Origin: Dactylis glomerata
Taxonomy: Eukaryota > Streptophyta > Magnoliopsida > Poales > Poaceae
Length of the DNA stretch: 64,000 bases
Assembly: GCA_007115705.1 (NCBI GenBank)
Contig: QXEO01000532.1
Coordinates: 229,098-293,097, forward strand
Direction of reading: 5' to 3'
The translations under genes were made by a program, and so were the position numbers. The notes under the pieces were generated by a model, which saw nothing but the letters and a program-made list of their open reading frames with translations, made no database searches and had not been told where the DNA came from. Each line of letters begins with the position of its first letter. Position 1 is the stretch's first letter. Of this stretch, positions 22,711-34,348 are shown piece by piece.

Positions 22711-22809
22711 CTAATTCGCACCGGCGTCGTCGTAGTCTCCTTTGTCCTCCTCATAGTCATCATCATAGTCTGGCCAAGTTAATAGCCAGGGACAAAGCCG
22801 TGAGTACAT
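22711..22809 (-). CDS. LTR acidic peptide frame, copy in the B 5' LTR
   Basis: A 32-codon frame homologous to 7435-7533, open over the same length (LCPWLLTWPDYDDDYEEDKG..., ending AGAN). The upstream ATG seen in the other three copies is ACG here, so only the inner ATG remains. Confidence 0.35.
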   Translation of the reverse strand: MYSRLCPWLLTWPDYDDDYEEDKGDYDDAGAN

Positions 22810-25689
22810 TTTGAATTGTACTCGCAAACCATCTAAGAGAGAAGTATTCGTATGCTATTTGGCTATAGCAAAGGTTGGCTTGGCTTGAGGCTGTCAATGC
22901 TGGTAATTTTCTCGTGTCGGTATAGCATGTCATACGACATCTCTATATCCTTATTAAAGAAGATACTTGTAAGACAAGTTTTTGTAAAAGCTCTAGGAAA
23001 GGGGAAAACTCCTTTATGCTTCCCAAAGGCAACCATGGTCAATCATACATGACCATTCTTCTTCACCTCGGCAGTACCATTCGAGTACTCCGACCCATTC
23101 CCATGCCACGGCAGTACCCTCCAAGTACTCCGTCCGACACAAACTCCATTTTTCCGAAAACATTTTGTAAAACCAAAACTCGACACAGGTTAAGTATGGC
23201 CATTCCAACCGTCCATGACTGAGGACTCGGCTATTCGAATAGATTACACTCTGCAGAGGTTGTACATTTTACCCACACCATCCGATAAATCCGCCGGGAT
23301 GCCACCACGGACCGTCATACACAAGTATGCGGGGTTCGGATAATCAGTCAAAGCCTTCCACCTATCCACCTTAGTATGGGTGCCTACCCTGTGGAGTTTA
23401 CCTCCCCGGCATGCCCTGGCAGTACCTCCTTCAGAGTGTCACTCCGGCGCCACGGCGGGAGAACCCAAGTGTCTTCCGGGCGGGTAGCCTATTGGCGGGC
23501 CCGCTATACTATTGCCCACCACTTGCGACAACCTGAATTCCAGGGTCCTACAAACCCTTATATAGTACGAGGCTCCCCGCACTAAAGCAAATAGACTTCA
23601 AACTAGGCCCCGTCCCATACCGGGGTAACGTGGTTGCACGGGGGTAATTGGTTTGGCGAACACTTATACACAATGCCATTTTTCAGAAATCCACCAACTC
23701 CTTTATCTCCCATGTCCAACTCCATGTTTATAAAACCATTTGAAAACATCTCAATGGAGTAGCAACTACTCCAAGGTTTTCGAAATCATTTTCGAAAGCT
23801 TCCCGAGAGTATTCCCAATCATAGAGTTTTTGGCTCCACTACAAGTTTTCCAAAGACTTTGATGCTAATCATCAAGTCTCTAACAAGAGGGGTGTTAAAT
23901 AGGTCACAAGAGGTATCATCCCCATGGATGATATCAAATTGACTTGTGGAGCTAAGTCGCCAACTATTGCTATCTAGAGATTAATAGCAATATAGAAAAT
24001 CATGCATAATAGGAAAGCAGGAGTAAGCAATGCAAGTAATAATAGGATTCAGGTATGCAACAAGTAGATGGCTTGCCTTGGTTGGCTTGTCCCTGATCTC
24101 CTTCCTCTTGATACTCAAAGACCTCGCCTTCCTCCGCACACTCGTCGTTTGAATCTATCGCCGGAAAAGTGACAATAACACATAATGAGCACACATGCAT
24201 ACATGGTTCACACTCAATCATGCAACACCCAACTCAAGCATTGAGTATCAGAAACAAACATGTTCAAATATCTGAACCAATAACATGTTCTACAAAGGAA
24301 TCATTACCCTAATAAAACCAATGCAAATATTAATGGCAAATAAACCCTAATCTCAAGCAAACAACTTGCAGGCATCCATATACATCAAGACAAGGCAACC
24401 AGCATACATTCAGGTAACCAGCAATATTACAGAACCAACAAAATTGGAATCAAGTCAAAAGAGCAAAATATTGAATTACTATGAATTTCCTAGTTTCACT
24501 TAACACTAGAAAAGCATTTTATTTCCATAAAACTTTCTGTAACCACTAAAATTCTACCAGAGGCATTCTTAGAAAGCGACAGTAATATAGAACACACCAG
24601 AGGTGGAATCACCTGAAAATATTTAACCTACTGCATACAATAAATAAAACAATGCACTTTTCCATTATCACTAAAATAATTACTACAGGAGAGATAATAC
24701 TCCTAAAATAGTAAATCCAATTCCTACAGCTTCACATAGCAACAGGGCAACTCTGAAAATTTGAATCAATCAATTTCATCACACACAACTTCAGATTTGG
24801 ATTTATGAAGATAAAACCATAGAGCTACAACAAATAAATCACAGATAATTCCTAATGCCCTAAAAATCATGCATGCAGTATATTCAGGTAGCCAATAACA
24901 TCAGGAACACATAGAAATTTGAATCACGAATTTTGGATTCACAGAAACATTTCTACGCATTTTTGAATCTAGCAGGAGATTTCAAAATGGAATAACAGAT
25001 TTTGAAAAAAAAATTACAAAAATGGGCCAGATCTGCGTGGCTCGGCCAGATCTGAGCTAGGCCGGCCCGGTCTGGGGTTTGCGCGTGGGAGAAGGCGATT
25101 TCAAATCGCTAACGGACGGGCCCCGGTGGTCAGCGACTCGCTGATACCAAATCGGTACCGGACATTGCGGTTCGTCCGATTAGATTGAAGATCGACGGCG
25201 GAGGGCCGTCGTCTCCCTCACGTCGGGGCTGGGGGAAACCCTAGCCCTAGCTACTGGACGCTCGAGGTTGGGGCTCACCTAGGGGCGTCAAGGGAGGCTG
25301 GGTGGCTGCAGGACGGTGGCGGTCACTCCGAAACTCCTCCGCGTCCAGATCCTGCAAGAAGAAGGGCACGAGGTGGGGTGCGCGGCCGTGCTCGTCTGCG
25401 ATGACCTTCGGGTTCCATCGGATATGGCGGCATCCTTCCTCTGCCAGAGAGGGAATGGGGTGCAGGGTTAGATCCAGGCCTAGCAGGGGAAGGGAATGGT
25501 GCAAGAGAAGAGCAGGGAGAGGTGGCCGATGTCGACCCACGGCTTCGCCGTCTACCCTTGCTCCGGCGAGGTTCCTCGGGCTCTGCTGCCCGGGAAGGTG
25601 ACGGGCTTCGTCGGCTTGGCTCAGCGGTGAGAGGAGATGGGGTGAGGAGGCAAATGAGCGGCAGGGGAGAGTTCCAGAGGAGGCGAGGG

Positions 25690-25698
25690 GTTTTATAG
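25690..25698 (-). promoter_or_regulatory. Candidate TATA box of the B 5' LTR
   Basis: CTATAAAAC on the - strand, in the same context as 15234-15242. As part of the 5' LTR this would be the copy that drove transcription of B. Confidence 0.5.
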
Positions 25699-26983
25699 GC
25701 AGAGGTGGGCTAGGTCTATGGCGCTCCGAGGTTGGAAACCATTGGGCACCGCGGGCGGCGCTCCGAGGCGGCGTTGTAGGCTGAGTCTAATGGTGTGGTC
25801 GTGGAGCTCGTGCGCTTGCTGCAACGGTCGGGGTAACGTGGTTTTCAGTCTGGGTACGGTAGGTTTCGATCGCGGCCAGGGCACGCTGGGGCTTGCGCGT
25901 GCAGGGCGGGGTGCGCACGACGTTGTACTCACGGTGCCGTGCAGGGTCATGTGAGGCGCGAGGGAAAAGGAGGCGTGCGTGCTTCGGAACGTGACCGCCG
26001 TTCTCGGCGTCCAGAACGTGCACGAGCAGGGTCAGAGCATGGCTGGAGGGTGGTCTGCAGGCAGTGCGGGCGGCGGCCAGGGGTTGGGCAGTGATGGCGG
26101 TGTGCAGGAGATGTCGTGGGCGAGGCAGCAGCAGGAGGCTTGCCTCCTATGCCTCATTCCACTCGGGCGCACTCTGGGGTGTTTCGGGGTTTCAGGAGAA
26201 GGTGAGGTAGGTCGTGTTCAAGCAGTCATTGGTCGACGGTGGTGGTGAGGTGCAGAAGTGGGCGGTGGCTCCATGCTGATTGGGGGTATAGGCTGGGTGT
26301 GGTGAGAGAGAGAGAAGAAAGAGAGAAGAGGGAGATCAAGGCAAGATTGCCTCGGGTCCCTCCCCTTCCTTGTGTCCATTGGCTAGAAGACAAAAGGAAT
26401 AAGAGAGAGAGAGAGGTAGGGGGTGGCTGGCTAGGTCCTTCTCCTGGTCGGGTTGCAAAGAAAAGAGAGAAGAAAAGAGAAAAAGGAAGAAGAAAAGGGG
26501 CCATTTGGCCGAGATTCATCTGAATTTTGAAAATTCAAAAATGACCAAGGAGGTAGTGGTGGTTTGCTCAATTGTGTTCTATAAATGGTAGAAACCATTC
26601 TGCAAGTTTTCAGAATTTTTAAATAAGTGGAAAAGAGATTTTGGTGAAGTCCTAATTATTGAATAAAGGTGCAAAAATAAAGTCTAAAATAAAGAGAGGA
26701 AAAGATTGTTGTTAACAAGCATACATCCTACTAGGTCAAGCTATAGCATAAAATCATAGCACTCTCTCATGCACTCATGCACATGATCAATTTGAAAATA
26801 TGAAAAGAAAAAGAAATTAACTAGCACACACACACATGCACATGAAATCATACCATGCCCACAAAGAAAGATCACTACCTTAGCACACAAGCTCAATTGA
26901 AAGCAAGTTTTTATTTAACCCACTTTTTAATGCATGGAAGCTGATTTAAATCCAGGTTACAAAAAAAAGGGTGCTACAGACAC

Positions 26984-28729
26984 TATCTTATGGGGAACCG
27001 ATGTGAGATCTATACCGACCACAAAAGCCTGAAGTATATTTTCTCTCAGAAGGAGTTAAACATGAGACAGAGGAGATGGATTGAGCTCATCAAGGACTAT
27101 GACCTGGGCATTCATTACCATCCTGGTAAAGCGAATGTGGTCGCCGATGCCCTCAGCCGAGAGCCTTGCTCCCTAAACGCCTTACTGAAGACAAACCAAC
27201 CGGCCCTGTGCGAGGAGTTCGAGAGGTTCGGACTTGAGCTTGTAAGCCACGGTTTCCTAGCGAACCTTGAAGTCCGACCCACTCTCTTCGACCAAATCAA
27301 AGGAGCTCAGAAGGGTCATGAGAGTATTGAAGGAATTAGGCGTAGGATCGAACAAGAGGAAGTACCTGGGTTTTCAATTGACCAAGAGGGTGTGCTATGG
27401 TACAATGGCCGCATATGCGTCCCAAACATTGAGGAGTTGAAGCAGCTTATTCTGAAGGAAGCCCACGACACCCCGTATTCGATCCATCCCGGAGGCACCA
27501 AAATGTACCAAGACTTGAAGGAACAGTTTTGGTGGCACGGTATGAAGAGGGAAATAGCCTTTTATATCGCCCGATGTGATGTTTGCCAGCACGTCAAGGC
27601 TGAACATCAAAGACCCGCCGGTTTATTGCAACCCTTGAAAGTGCCCCTGTGGAAGTGGGAAGAAGTCGGAATGGACATTATTACTGGGTTACCAACGTCG
27701 AGTCGGGGACATGACTCTATATGGGTTATTGTGGACCGTCTCACCAAGGTTGCCCAGTTTATTCCAGTCAAAACCATCGATCATGGGAACCGTCTGGCAG
27801 AATTGCACCTCTCACGCATAGTCAGCCTTCATGGCATTCCGAAGACCATAGTCTCAGACCGAGGCCCTCAGTTCACCTCATGATTTTGGGCGAAACTCCA
27901 GGAAGCCTTAGGCACCAAGCTATCCTTCAGCACAGCCTATCACCCGCAAACTGGAGGCCAAATGGAGCGAGTAAATCAAATCCTTGAAGACATGCTGCGA
28001 GCATGTGTTCTATCTTATGGAACCAAGTGGGAAGACTGTTTGCCATTCGCTGAGTTTTCCTACAACAATAGCTACCAAGCTAGTCTGCAAATGGCCCCCT
28101 TTGAAGCCCTTTATGGACGCAAGTGCCATACCCCGCTCAACTGGTCAGAACCTGGAGAGAGCCAGATTTTTGGCCCTGACATCATTAAGGAAGCCGAAGA
28201 ATAAGTCCAGCTCATTCGAAACCGCCTTAAAGCAGCCCAATCTAGGCAGAAGAGTTATGCCAACTCTAAGAGAAGCCCTGTTACCTTCAATGTGGGAGAC
28301 TTTGTCTACCTTCGAGTGACACCACTCAAGGGTATGCAACGCTTCCATGTTAAGGGTAAGCTTGCACCCCGCTACATCGGCCCATTCAAGATCCTAGAGC
28401 GCCGCGGAGAGATGTCCTACAAACTGGAGCTGCCCGCAGAGCTATCTGAGTTCCATGATGTCTTTCATGTCTCGCAACTCCACAAATGCCTTCAAGTTCC
28501 CAGCAAGCCCGAGACCTTCAAGGAGATCGACCATAACTCCATTGACCTAAACCACGACCTCACCTATCGAGAGAGACCAATTCGCATCCTTGAAGAAGAT
28601 GTCCGTCTTACCTGTAGATGCAAGATTAAGATGTATAAGGTGCAATGGAGTAACCATACCGAAGATGAGGCCACTTGGGAACGCGAGGATTATCTCCAAC
28701 AAGAATTCCCCGAACTACTTCACTCTTAG
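26984..28729 (+). pseudogene. pol of element A, second part (RNase H end, integrase, chromodomain-like tail)
   Basis: This resumes exactly after B's right target duplication. It reads the rest of RNase H (EIYTDHKSLKYIF; VVADALSRE), the integrase HHCC finger (IHPGGTKMYQDL...CDVCQH, about 27480-27590), the DDE core (GMDIITGLP near 27670; IVSDRGPQFTS near 27850-27880; Glu in QMERVNQ near 27960) and a chromodomain-like end (YKVQWSNHTEDEATWERE, about 28635-28690), stopping at 28729. In-frame stops: TGA 27881-27883 and TAA 28202-28204. The 27881 TGA is at the same codon as the TGA at 17411-17413 in element B. Confidence 0.9.
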
Positions 28730-28750
28730 CTACCGAATCTCGGGACGAGA

Positions 28751-28771
28751 TTCTTTTAAGGAGGGAAGGTC
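28751..28771 (+). promoter_or_regulatory. Polypurine tract of element A
   Basis: TTTTAAGGAGGGAAGG directly upstream of the 3' LTR start at 28772. Confidence 0.85.
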
Positions 28772-30075
28772 TGTAACACCTCACTTTCTGTAGACCTTAT
28801 TGAGACCTTGGTTAAATGCTTTATTTTGGGTGAATTAAAAAAAACTTTGCTTTGTTGTGAGCTTGAATGATAGCATGTATGATTTTATGCAATGACTTGT
28901 GCATGTGTGTGTGTGTTTTTGGCATGATTAAATTCTAGCACTTCTTCCTCTTGTGCATTAGGAACTAGAAATTTGTGCTATGATTTTATGCGCTAATTTT
29001 GAACCTAGTGCTGATTTGTGTGAACCAAAAACCCTAGCTCAACTCCATTGCTTGATTACTCCACTCACCTTTTTCTTTCTCTTTTATTTTTGCACCTTTA
29101 TTCAAAAATAGGGACTTCACCAAAACCTCAATTCCACTTGTTTAAAAATTCTGTAAACTTGGCAGAATGATCTCTACCACTTGTAGATCACATCCTAGCA
29201 AACCACCACCACCACTTGGACCAGATTTTGAGTTTTCGAAATTCAAATGAATTTCGGCCAAATGACCCTTTTCTTCTTCTTCTTCTCTTGTTTCTTCTTC
29301 TCTTTCTCTGCAAATCACTCAAGGTGACAACCCTGGCCGACCACCTCTCCCTCTCTCTGCCCTCTCTTCAAAACCCAGCTCTTAGCCCTTGTCTTTTAGC
29401 ACTTGGACACAAAGAAGGAGGGAGACCTGAGGTAATCTAGGGTAGATCCTCTCCCCCTCTTTCTTTTCTCCCTCCACCGCCTCTCACCCCCAACCAACGT
29501 CTAGCACCCCCACTCCAGCACCACCTCGACCCTACCCTGCAGAGAGACCAAGCTCACACCTCACCTTGCCCTCTCCCTCTCTCGCCTGCATGACCAGGGC
29601 ACACGCCCGTAGGTCTGAAGCTTCGGAGAGAAGCCATCGCCAGCCCCTGCGCTAGTAGACCCCACTCGCCATCGTCCAGCTCAACCAATCGACTCCTGCC
29701 GTCCAAAACTCTCATAGGCCTCGCCCTGGCCCCGCTCTGCCCACGCCCGGCATGCCAGGGGACGCCGAGAGCGGCGTACGCATTCCCGCGCGCCCACTCG
29801 GCCGTTCGCCTCGCTCCGCACATGAGCGTGCACGGCATCCAGTGCACGTTGCAACGCTACCACTGCCCAGCACCCTAGCCGACCCAGTTCACCGTGCCGC
29901 ACACCGTTTTCCCCGCTACTGCTCTGAAACTGACCGTGGCACGGCCAAACCCATGCACCCCCAACGCAGCCACCCCTAGCGCTGCACTCAGCTCACAACG
30001 CCATCCCAGAAACGCCGCCCCTCTCGCCCAACCGTGACCGACGAGGTGCACCCTGCACCGAGACCACCCCGACCA

Positions 30076-30082
30076 TATAAAG
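30076..30082 (+). promoter_or_regulatory. Candidate TATA box of the element A 3' LTR
   Basis: TATAAAG in the same context as 4594-4600. In a 3' LTR it could start read-out transcription into the flank at 33298. Confidence 0.45.
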
Positions 30083-32919
30083 CCCAACACCCCCTCTGGA
30101 GCTCTCTCCTGCCGCTCATTTTCTTCCCCTCCACTCCCTCTCTCACTGCAGACCCTCGCCGCCGTGGAGACCAGCCCTTCTCGCCGTTGCTGAACGCCCG
30201 AGCTGGAGAAAATCGTCGGCAACGGTGAGGTTGCCGTTGATCAGGCAAATCATTTCCCTCTTCTTCTCTGCGCTCAAACCTCTCTTCCTCTTGAGATCTA
30301 GCTCACCCGCCCCTCGATCTCTTGCAGGAAACGCTGGCCGTCGCCATCGCCGACGACGCCAGGAACTAGCCGAGACCACCGCGACCGAGACCACCTGCAC
30401 GCCTTCCTCCTGCACGCATTCGAGCACCAGCCACTTTTCCGTCACCTCCGCCGCTGATCGCTACCCCTGCGTCACGCCGAGACCTCCCTGCTGCCCCACG
30501 GTGAGCTCCGCCGCCCGCAAACCCTAGCTGGCGCTATCTTCTCTCTCTCGCGCATGCAGGCCGGGGAGGAAGACGACGCTGCGCCATCCGATCTAAATCG
30601 GACGGTGGCTTACCGCTTCGGCCAAGCTAGGCCCGGGCAGGCCGACTAATCTGGGCCGGCCTGGCTCGGATCCGCCGCCTCGGCCCGTTTCTTTTTTCAG
30701 CTAATCTGTTATTTCATTTTGTAAATCTCTGCTAGATTCAAAAATGTGTAGAAACATTTCTGTGAGTCAAAAATTAGTGATTGAAATTTCTATGTGCTCC
30801 TGAAGTTATTATCTACCTGGGTGTACTGCATGCATGATTTTTAGGAACTTAGGTATTATCTGTGAATTAATATTGGTAGATCTAGGGTTTTTCCATGTTA
30901 TTTCCAAAATAGGAGTTTGGTATTATGAAATCTTGTATTTCCAATTTTTAGTGATGCTCTGTGATGTGGTGAAGTTTCAGAACCTGGTTTTGCTATTTTA
31001 GGAGTATTCTATTTCCTGTAGTAATTAATTTAGTGATAATAAAGATTTGCCTTGTTTTAATTATTGTGCACAGTAGGATTATTATTTTCAGGTGATTCCA
31101 CCTCTGGTGTGTTCTATATTGTTGTAGCTTTCTAAGAAGGTCTCTGGTAGAATTTTAGTAGTTACAGAAAGTTTTAGGGAATTAAATTGCCTTTCTAGTG
31201 ATAAGTGTGAGTAGGAAATTCTTTATAATTCACCAAAAGCTTCTTTTGGATGGATTCCAATTGGAGTGGTTCTGTAATGTTGTTAGCTACCTGAATGTAT
31301 GTTGGTTGCCTTGTCTTGATGCATATTGATGCCTGCAAGTTGTTTGCTTGAGAATAGGGTTTATTTGCAAATAGGAATTGCTTTGCTATTATATGGGTAA
31401 TGTTTTCTTTGTAGAAAATATTGATGGTTCAGATATCTGAACATGTTTGTTTCTGATACTCAATGTTTGAGTTGTGTGTTGCATGTATTGGGTGTGAATC
31501 ATGTATGCATGTGTGCTTATTATGTGTTGTTGTTACTTTTTCCGGCGATAGAATCGAACGACGAGTGTGTGGAGGAGGGGGAGATCTTTGAGTATCAAGA
31601 GGAAGGAGATCAGGGACAAGCCACTCAAGGCAAGCCATCTACTTATTGCATATCTGAATCCTACTATTACACCTTGCATTGCTTTACTCCTGTTTTCTTA
31701 TTATGCATTGTTTTTCTATATTGCTATTATTCTCTAGATAGCAATAGTTGGCGACTTAGCTCCACAAGTCGACTTGATATCATCCATAGAGATGACACCC
31801 CTTGTGACCTATTCAACACCCCTCTTATTAGAGACTTGATGGTTAGCATCAAAGTCTTTGGAAAACTTGTAGTGGAGCCAAAAACTCTAGGATTGGGAAT
31901 ACTCTCGGGAAAGATTTCGAAAATGTTTTTGAAAACCTTGGGGTAGTTGCTACTCCATTGAAATGTTTTCAAATGGTTTTATAAACATGGAGTTGGACAT
32001 GGGAGATGAAGGAGTTGGTGGATTTCTGAAAAATGGCATTGAGTATAAGTGTTCGCCAAACCAATTACTCCCGTGCAACCACATTACCCTGGTATGGGAC
32101 GGGGCCTAGTCTGAAGTTTGTCTGCTTTAGTGCGGGGAGTCTCCTACTATATAAGGGTTCGTGGTGCCCAGAATGTGGTACGCGACACCCCCGAATCCGG
32201 GTTGACGCCTATTGGGGGTCAATACATTACAACGGCATATCCCGAGCCGCCGAAAGACACTTCGGTTCTCCCGCCGTGGCGCCGGAGTTACGCTTTGAAG
32301 GAGGTACTGCCGGGGCGTGCCGGGGAGGTAGACTCCACAGGGTAGGAACCCGTGCTAAAGTAGATGGATGGAGGGCTTTGATCGATTATCCGAACCCCGC
32401 ATACTTGTGTATGACGGTCCGTGGTAGTATCCCGGCGGATTTATCGAATGGTGTGGGTAAAGTGTACAACCTCTGCAGAGTGTAATCTATTCGTATAGCC
32501 GAGTCCTCGGTCATGGACGGTTGGAATGGCCATACTTAACCTGTGTCGAGTTTTAGTTTTACAAAATGTTTTCAGAAAAGTGGATTTAGTGCTGGACGGA
32601 GTACTTGGAGGGTACTGCCGTGGCACGGGAATGGTTCGGAGTACTCGAAGGGTACTGCCGAGGAGATGGAGGTTGGTCATGTATGATTGACCATGGTTGC
32701 CTTGGGCAAACGAAAAGGAGTTCCCCCTTTCCTAGAGCTTTTACAAAAACTTGTCTTATAAACATCTTCTTTAATAAGGATATAGAGATGTCGTATGACA
32801 TGCTATATCGACACGAGAAACTCATTAGCATAGAACTACCTCAAACCAAGCCAACTCTTGCTACAGCCAAATAGCATATGAATACTTTTCTCTTAGATGG
32901 TTTGCGAGTACAATTCAAA

Positions 32920-33018
32920 ATGTATTCACGGCTTTGTCCCTGGCTATTAACTTGGCCAGACTATGAAGATGACTATGAGGAGGACGATGGTGGTTACGAC
33001 GATGCCGGTGCGAATTAG
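32920..33018 (+). CDS. LTR acidic peptide frame, copy in the A 3' LTR
   Basis: A 32-codon frame homologous to 7435-7533, open over the same length (LCPWLLTWPDYEDDYEEDDG..., ending AGAN). The upstream ATG at 32878 is present. Confidence 0.35.
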   Translation: MYSRLCPWLLTWPDYEDDYEEDDGGYDDAGAN

Positions 33019-33297
33019 GATCGTTTCCCGGTCAGTCGCCTGTAGGGTAGTAGGCCTGACCTGGGTCAGCTACGCTGCGTGTATCCTGCTATCTACTAAG
33101 CATGAGTGTGTCAGTTGAACTCGCCCTGCGTGGCGTTTATATTCGGCCAAGCGGCCTATGTAAGACTTTAAGACTCGCTATGTAATGGATGATGTAATCT
33201 GTAATGCCAACTCTGTTATGTGAATTCACGATGGTCTTTCTAGGATCGTGGATTGTATGCATAAGAGGAATCCTGGGTGGTAAGCTGGGGTCCCACA

Positions 33298-34348
33298 GAT
33301 CCCATCGATTTCTGACTGAGGCAGGGGTCTGGGGCGAGTGAGTTCCTCCTCCCTCCTGGGAGCGGGCGGATTCCAGCACGGTCGAGCTGGCAGCTTCGTT
33401 GAGCAAGGGAGTGGCTGCCTCAGCAGGGAATCAAGGGGGTTTGGGGAGCTCAGCCGGCGGCATGGATTTGGCGGCAGAGCCCGGCCGCGCGGTGGTGGAT
33501 GGATAGAAAATATTCTCGACGGCCGGTTGGTTTGCTTCTGGAGGCAGGGGAGCCGCGTGGGGAGGAAGGGGGCATAGCAGGCGATAGGGAGGAAGGGGGG
33601 CTGGCTCAGATCCTAGTAGTGGAGGAGAACACATCGGTGGTGGAAAGCGACATCCGCTCGCAACACCCGACTCCGATGGGCACGCGGGCGCGTCAGCCGT
33701 CGTCCTTACGGCCGTTGAGGAGGTAGCGGCGATGGCGGCGGTGCAGGTTGGCATCCGTGCGGAGGAGGCCGAGGCGGAGCTAGACGCGGTGGCGTCTGAG
33801 GGCGTGGCTAATATTAGCGTGGAGCGGACGTGGGCGCTGTGGCCACTGCCGTCGTCCTCGCGGACAAGAAGGGAGCACCGGCATCGGTGGGGTGCCACAC
33901 GGATGAGTTCGACGCCGCGGCAAGAGAGGGCGTGGCGGAGCTCGGCTCAGGGCGGACAAGGGCGCGGAGGTGCCGGCGGCAGGAGAGGCAGGGGAGCTTG
34001 GCTCGGGGGCGGACGATGGGGTGGCGGCAACCGACGTGGGGAGCTCTACCAACTTTGATTCGCAGCAGTGACAAAGCATGGATGCGGGGCGGAGCAACCG
34101 AGCGAGATCCCGCTAGGAGGAACGGTGGAGGCGGAGCCTGGTGACTCGGTGGATCTCCGGTGGAGAAGAACGAAGAGGATAAGGCCTGGGCACTGCTTGG
34201 TTCCCACTTTTTTAGCCAAAACAGGGGTAAACTTTCACGGACCTGGCAAGGACACGTTAAAAATCCGTGGTAGGCCTGAATACTCGCCGTCGGGCACCTG
34301 AATACTCGCCGTCGGGCGGAATTCTAAAAGAGCTTCCAAGCAGGGAAA
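33298..34348. other. GC-rich unclassified sequence right of element A
   Basis: This continues the target of element A (left part at 2986-3304). 33430-34170 is strongly GC-rich and rich in GGCGG/GGAGG. Several frames stay open here on both strands, as expected from composition alone (for example - strand 33898-33431, low-complexity Ala/Ser/Pro). No recognised domain, so no gene is called. It may be a remnant of a GC-rich grass exon or of a DNA transposon. Confidence 0.4.
34275..34318 (+). repeat. 22-bp tandem duplication
   Basis: CCTGAATACTCGCCGTCGGGCA at 34275-34296 is repeated directly at 34297-34318 with only the last base changed. Confidence 0.85.

Larger units (their letters stand above)
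11971..26978 (-). mobile_element. Element B: complete Ty3/gypsy chromovirus of the same family, nested in A in opposite orientation
   Basis: LTRs at 11971-16522 (3' LTR on the - strand) and 22426-26978 (5' LTR), 4,552 and 4,553 bp. The primer site is at 22409-22421 and the polypurine tract at 16523-16542, both on the - strand. The 5-bp target duplication GACAC is perfect (11966-11970 and 26979-26983) and lies inside A's RNase H codons; without B the frame of A runs straight through. B has the same coding plan as A, including the extra upstream ORF. Its LTRs differ from each other by a few percent (about 14 changes in the first ~330 bp compared by eye, mostly transitions), so B is not recent. 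Confidence 0.95.
22426..26978 (-). repeat. 5' LTR of element B
   Basis: Starts at 26978 (TGTAGCACC on the - strand) and ends at 22426 (CCCCACA). It includes the acidic peptide frame (22809-22711), an acidic segment near 24070-24165, and a TATA motif at 25690-25698. Confidence 0.92.
3305..33297 (+). mobile_element. Element A: complete but decayed Ty3/gypsy chromovirus (Tekay/Del-like), carrying nested element B
   Basis: Two LTRs in the same orientation (3305-7813 and 28772-33297) begin TGTAACACC and end ...CCCACA. An initiator Met-tRNA primer site lies at 7818-7830 and a polypurine tract at 28751-28771. Flanks are GTTCC (3300-3304) and GATCC (33298-33302), a 5-bp target duplication with one mismatch. 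The pol order protease-RT-RNase H-integrase and the C-terminal chromodomain-like segment define a chromovirus; wording of the RT and integrase blocks is typical of the Tekay/Del clade. Element B occupies 11971-26978, so A itself is about 15.0 kb. The two LTRs differ by a few percent over the stretches compared by eye. The reading frames are broken by stops and small deletions, so A is a fossil. Confidence 0.93.
28772..33297 (+). repeat. 3' LTR of element A (4,526 bp)
   Basis: The full-length partner of 3305-7813, starting TGTAACACC and ending TCCCACA. It contains the TATA box copy (30076-30082), the acidic segment (31546-31640) and the acidic peptide frame (32920-33018). Confidence 0.92.

Noticed and set aside
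33431..33898. 155-codon open frame on the - strand in the GC-rich segment
   Set aside because: Low-complexity Ala/Ser/Pro composition, overlapping open frames on both strands and no domain; explained by GC content.
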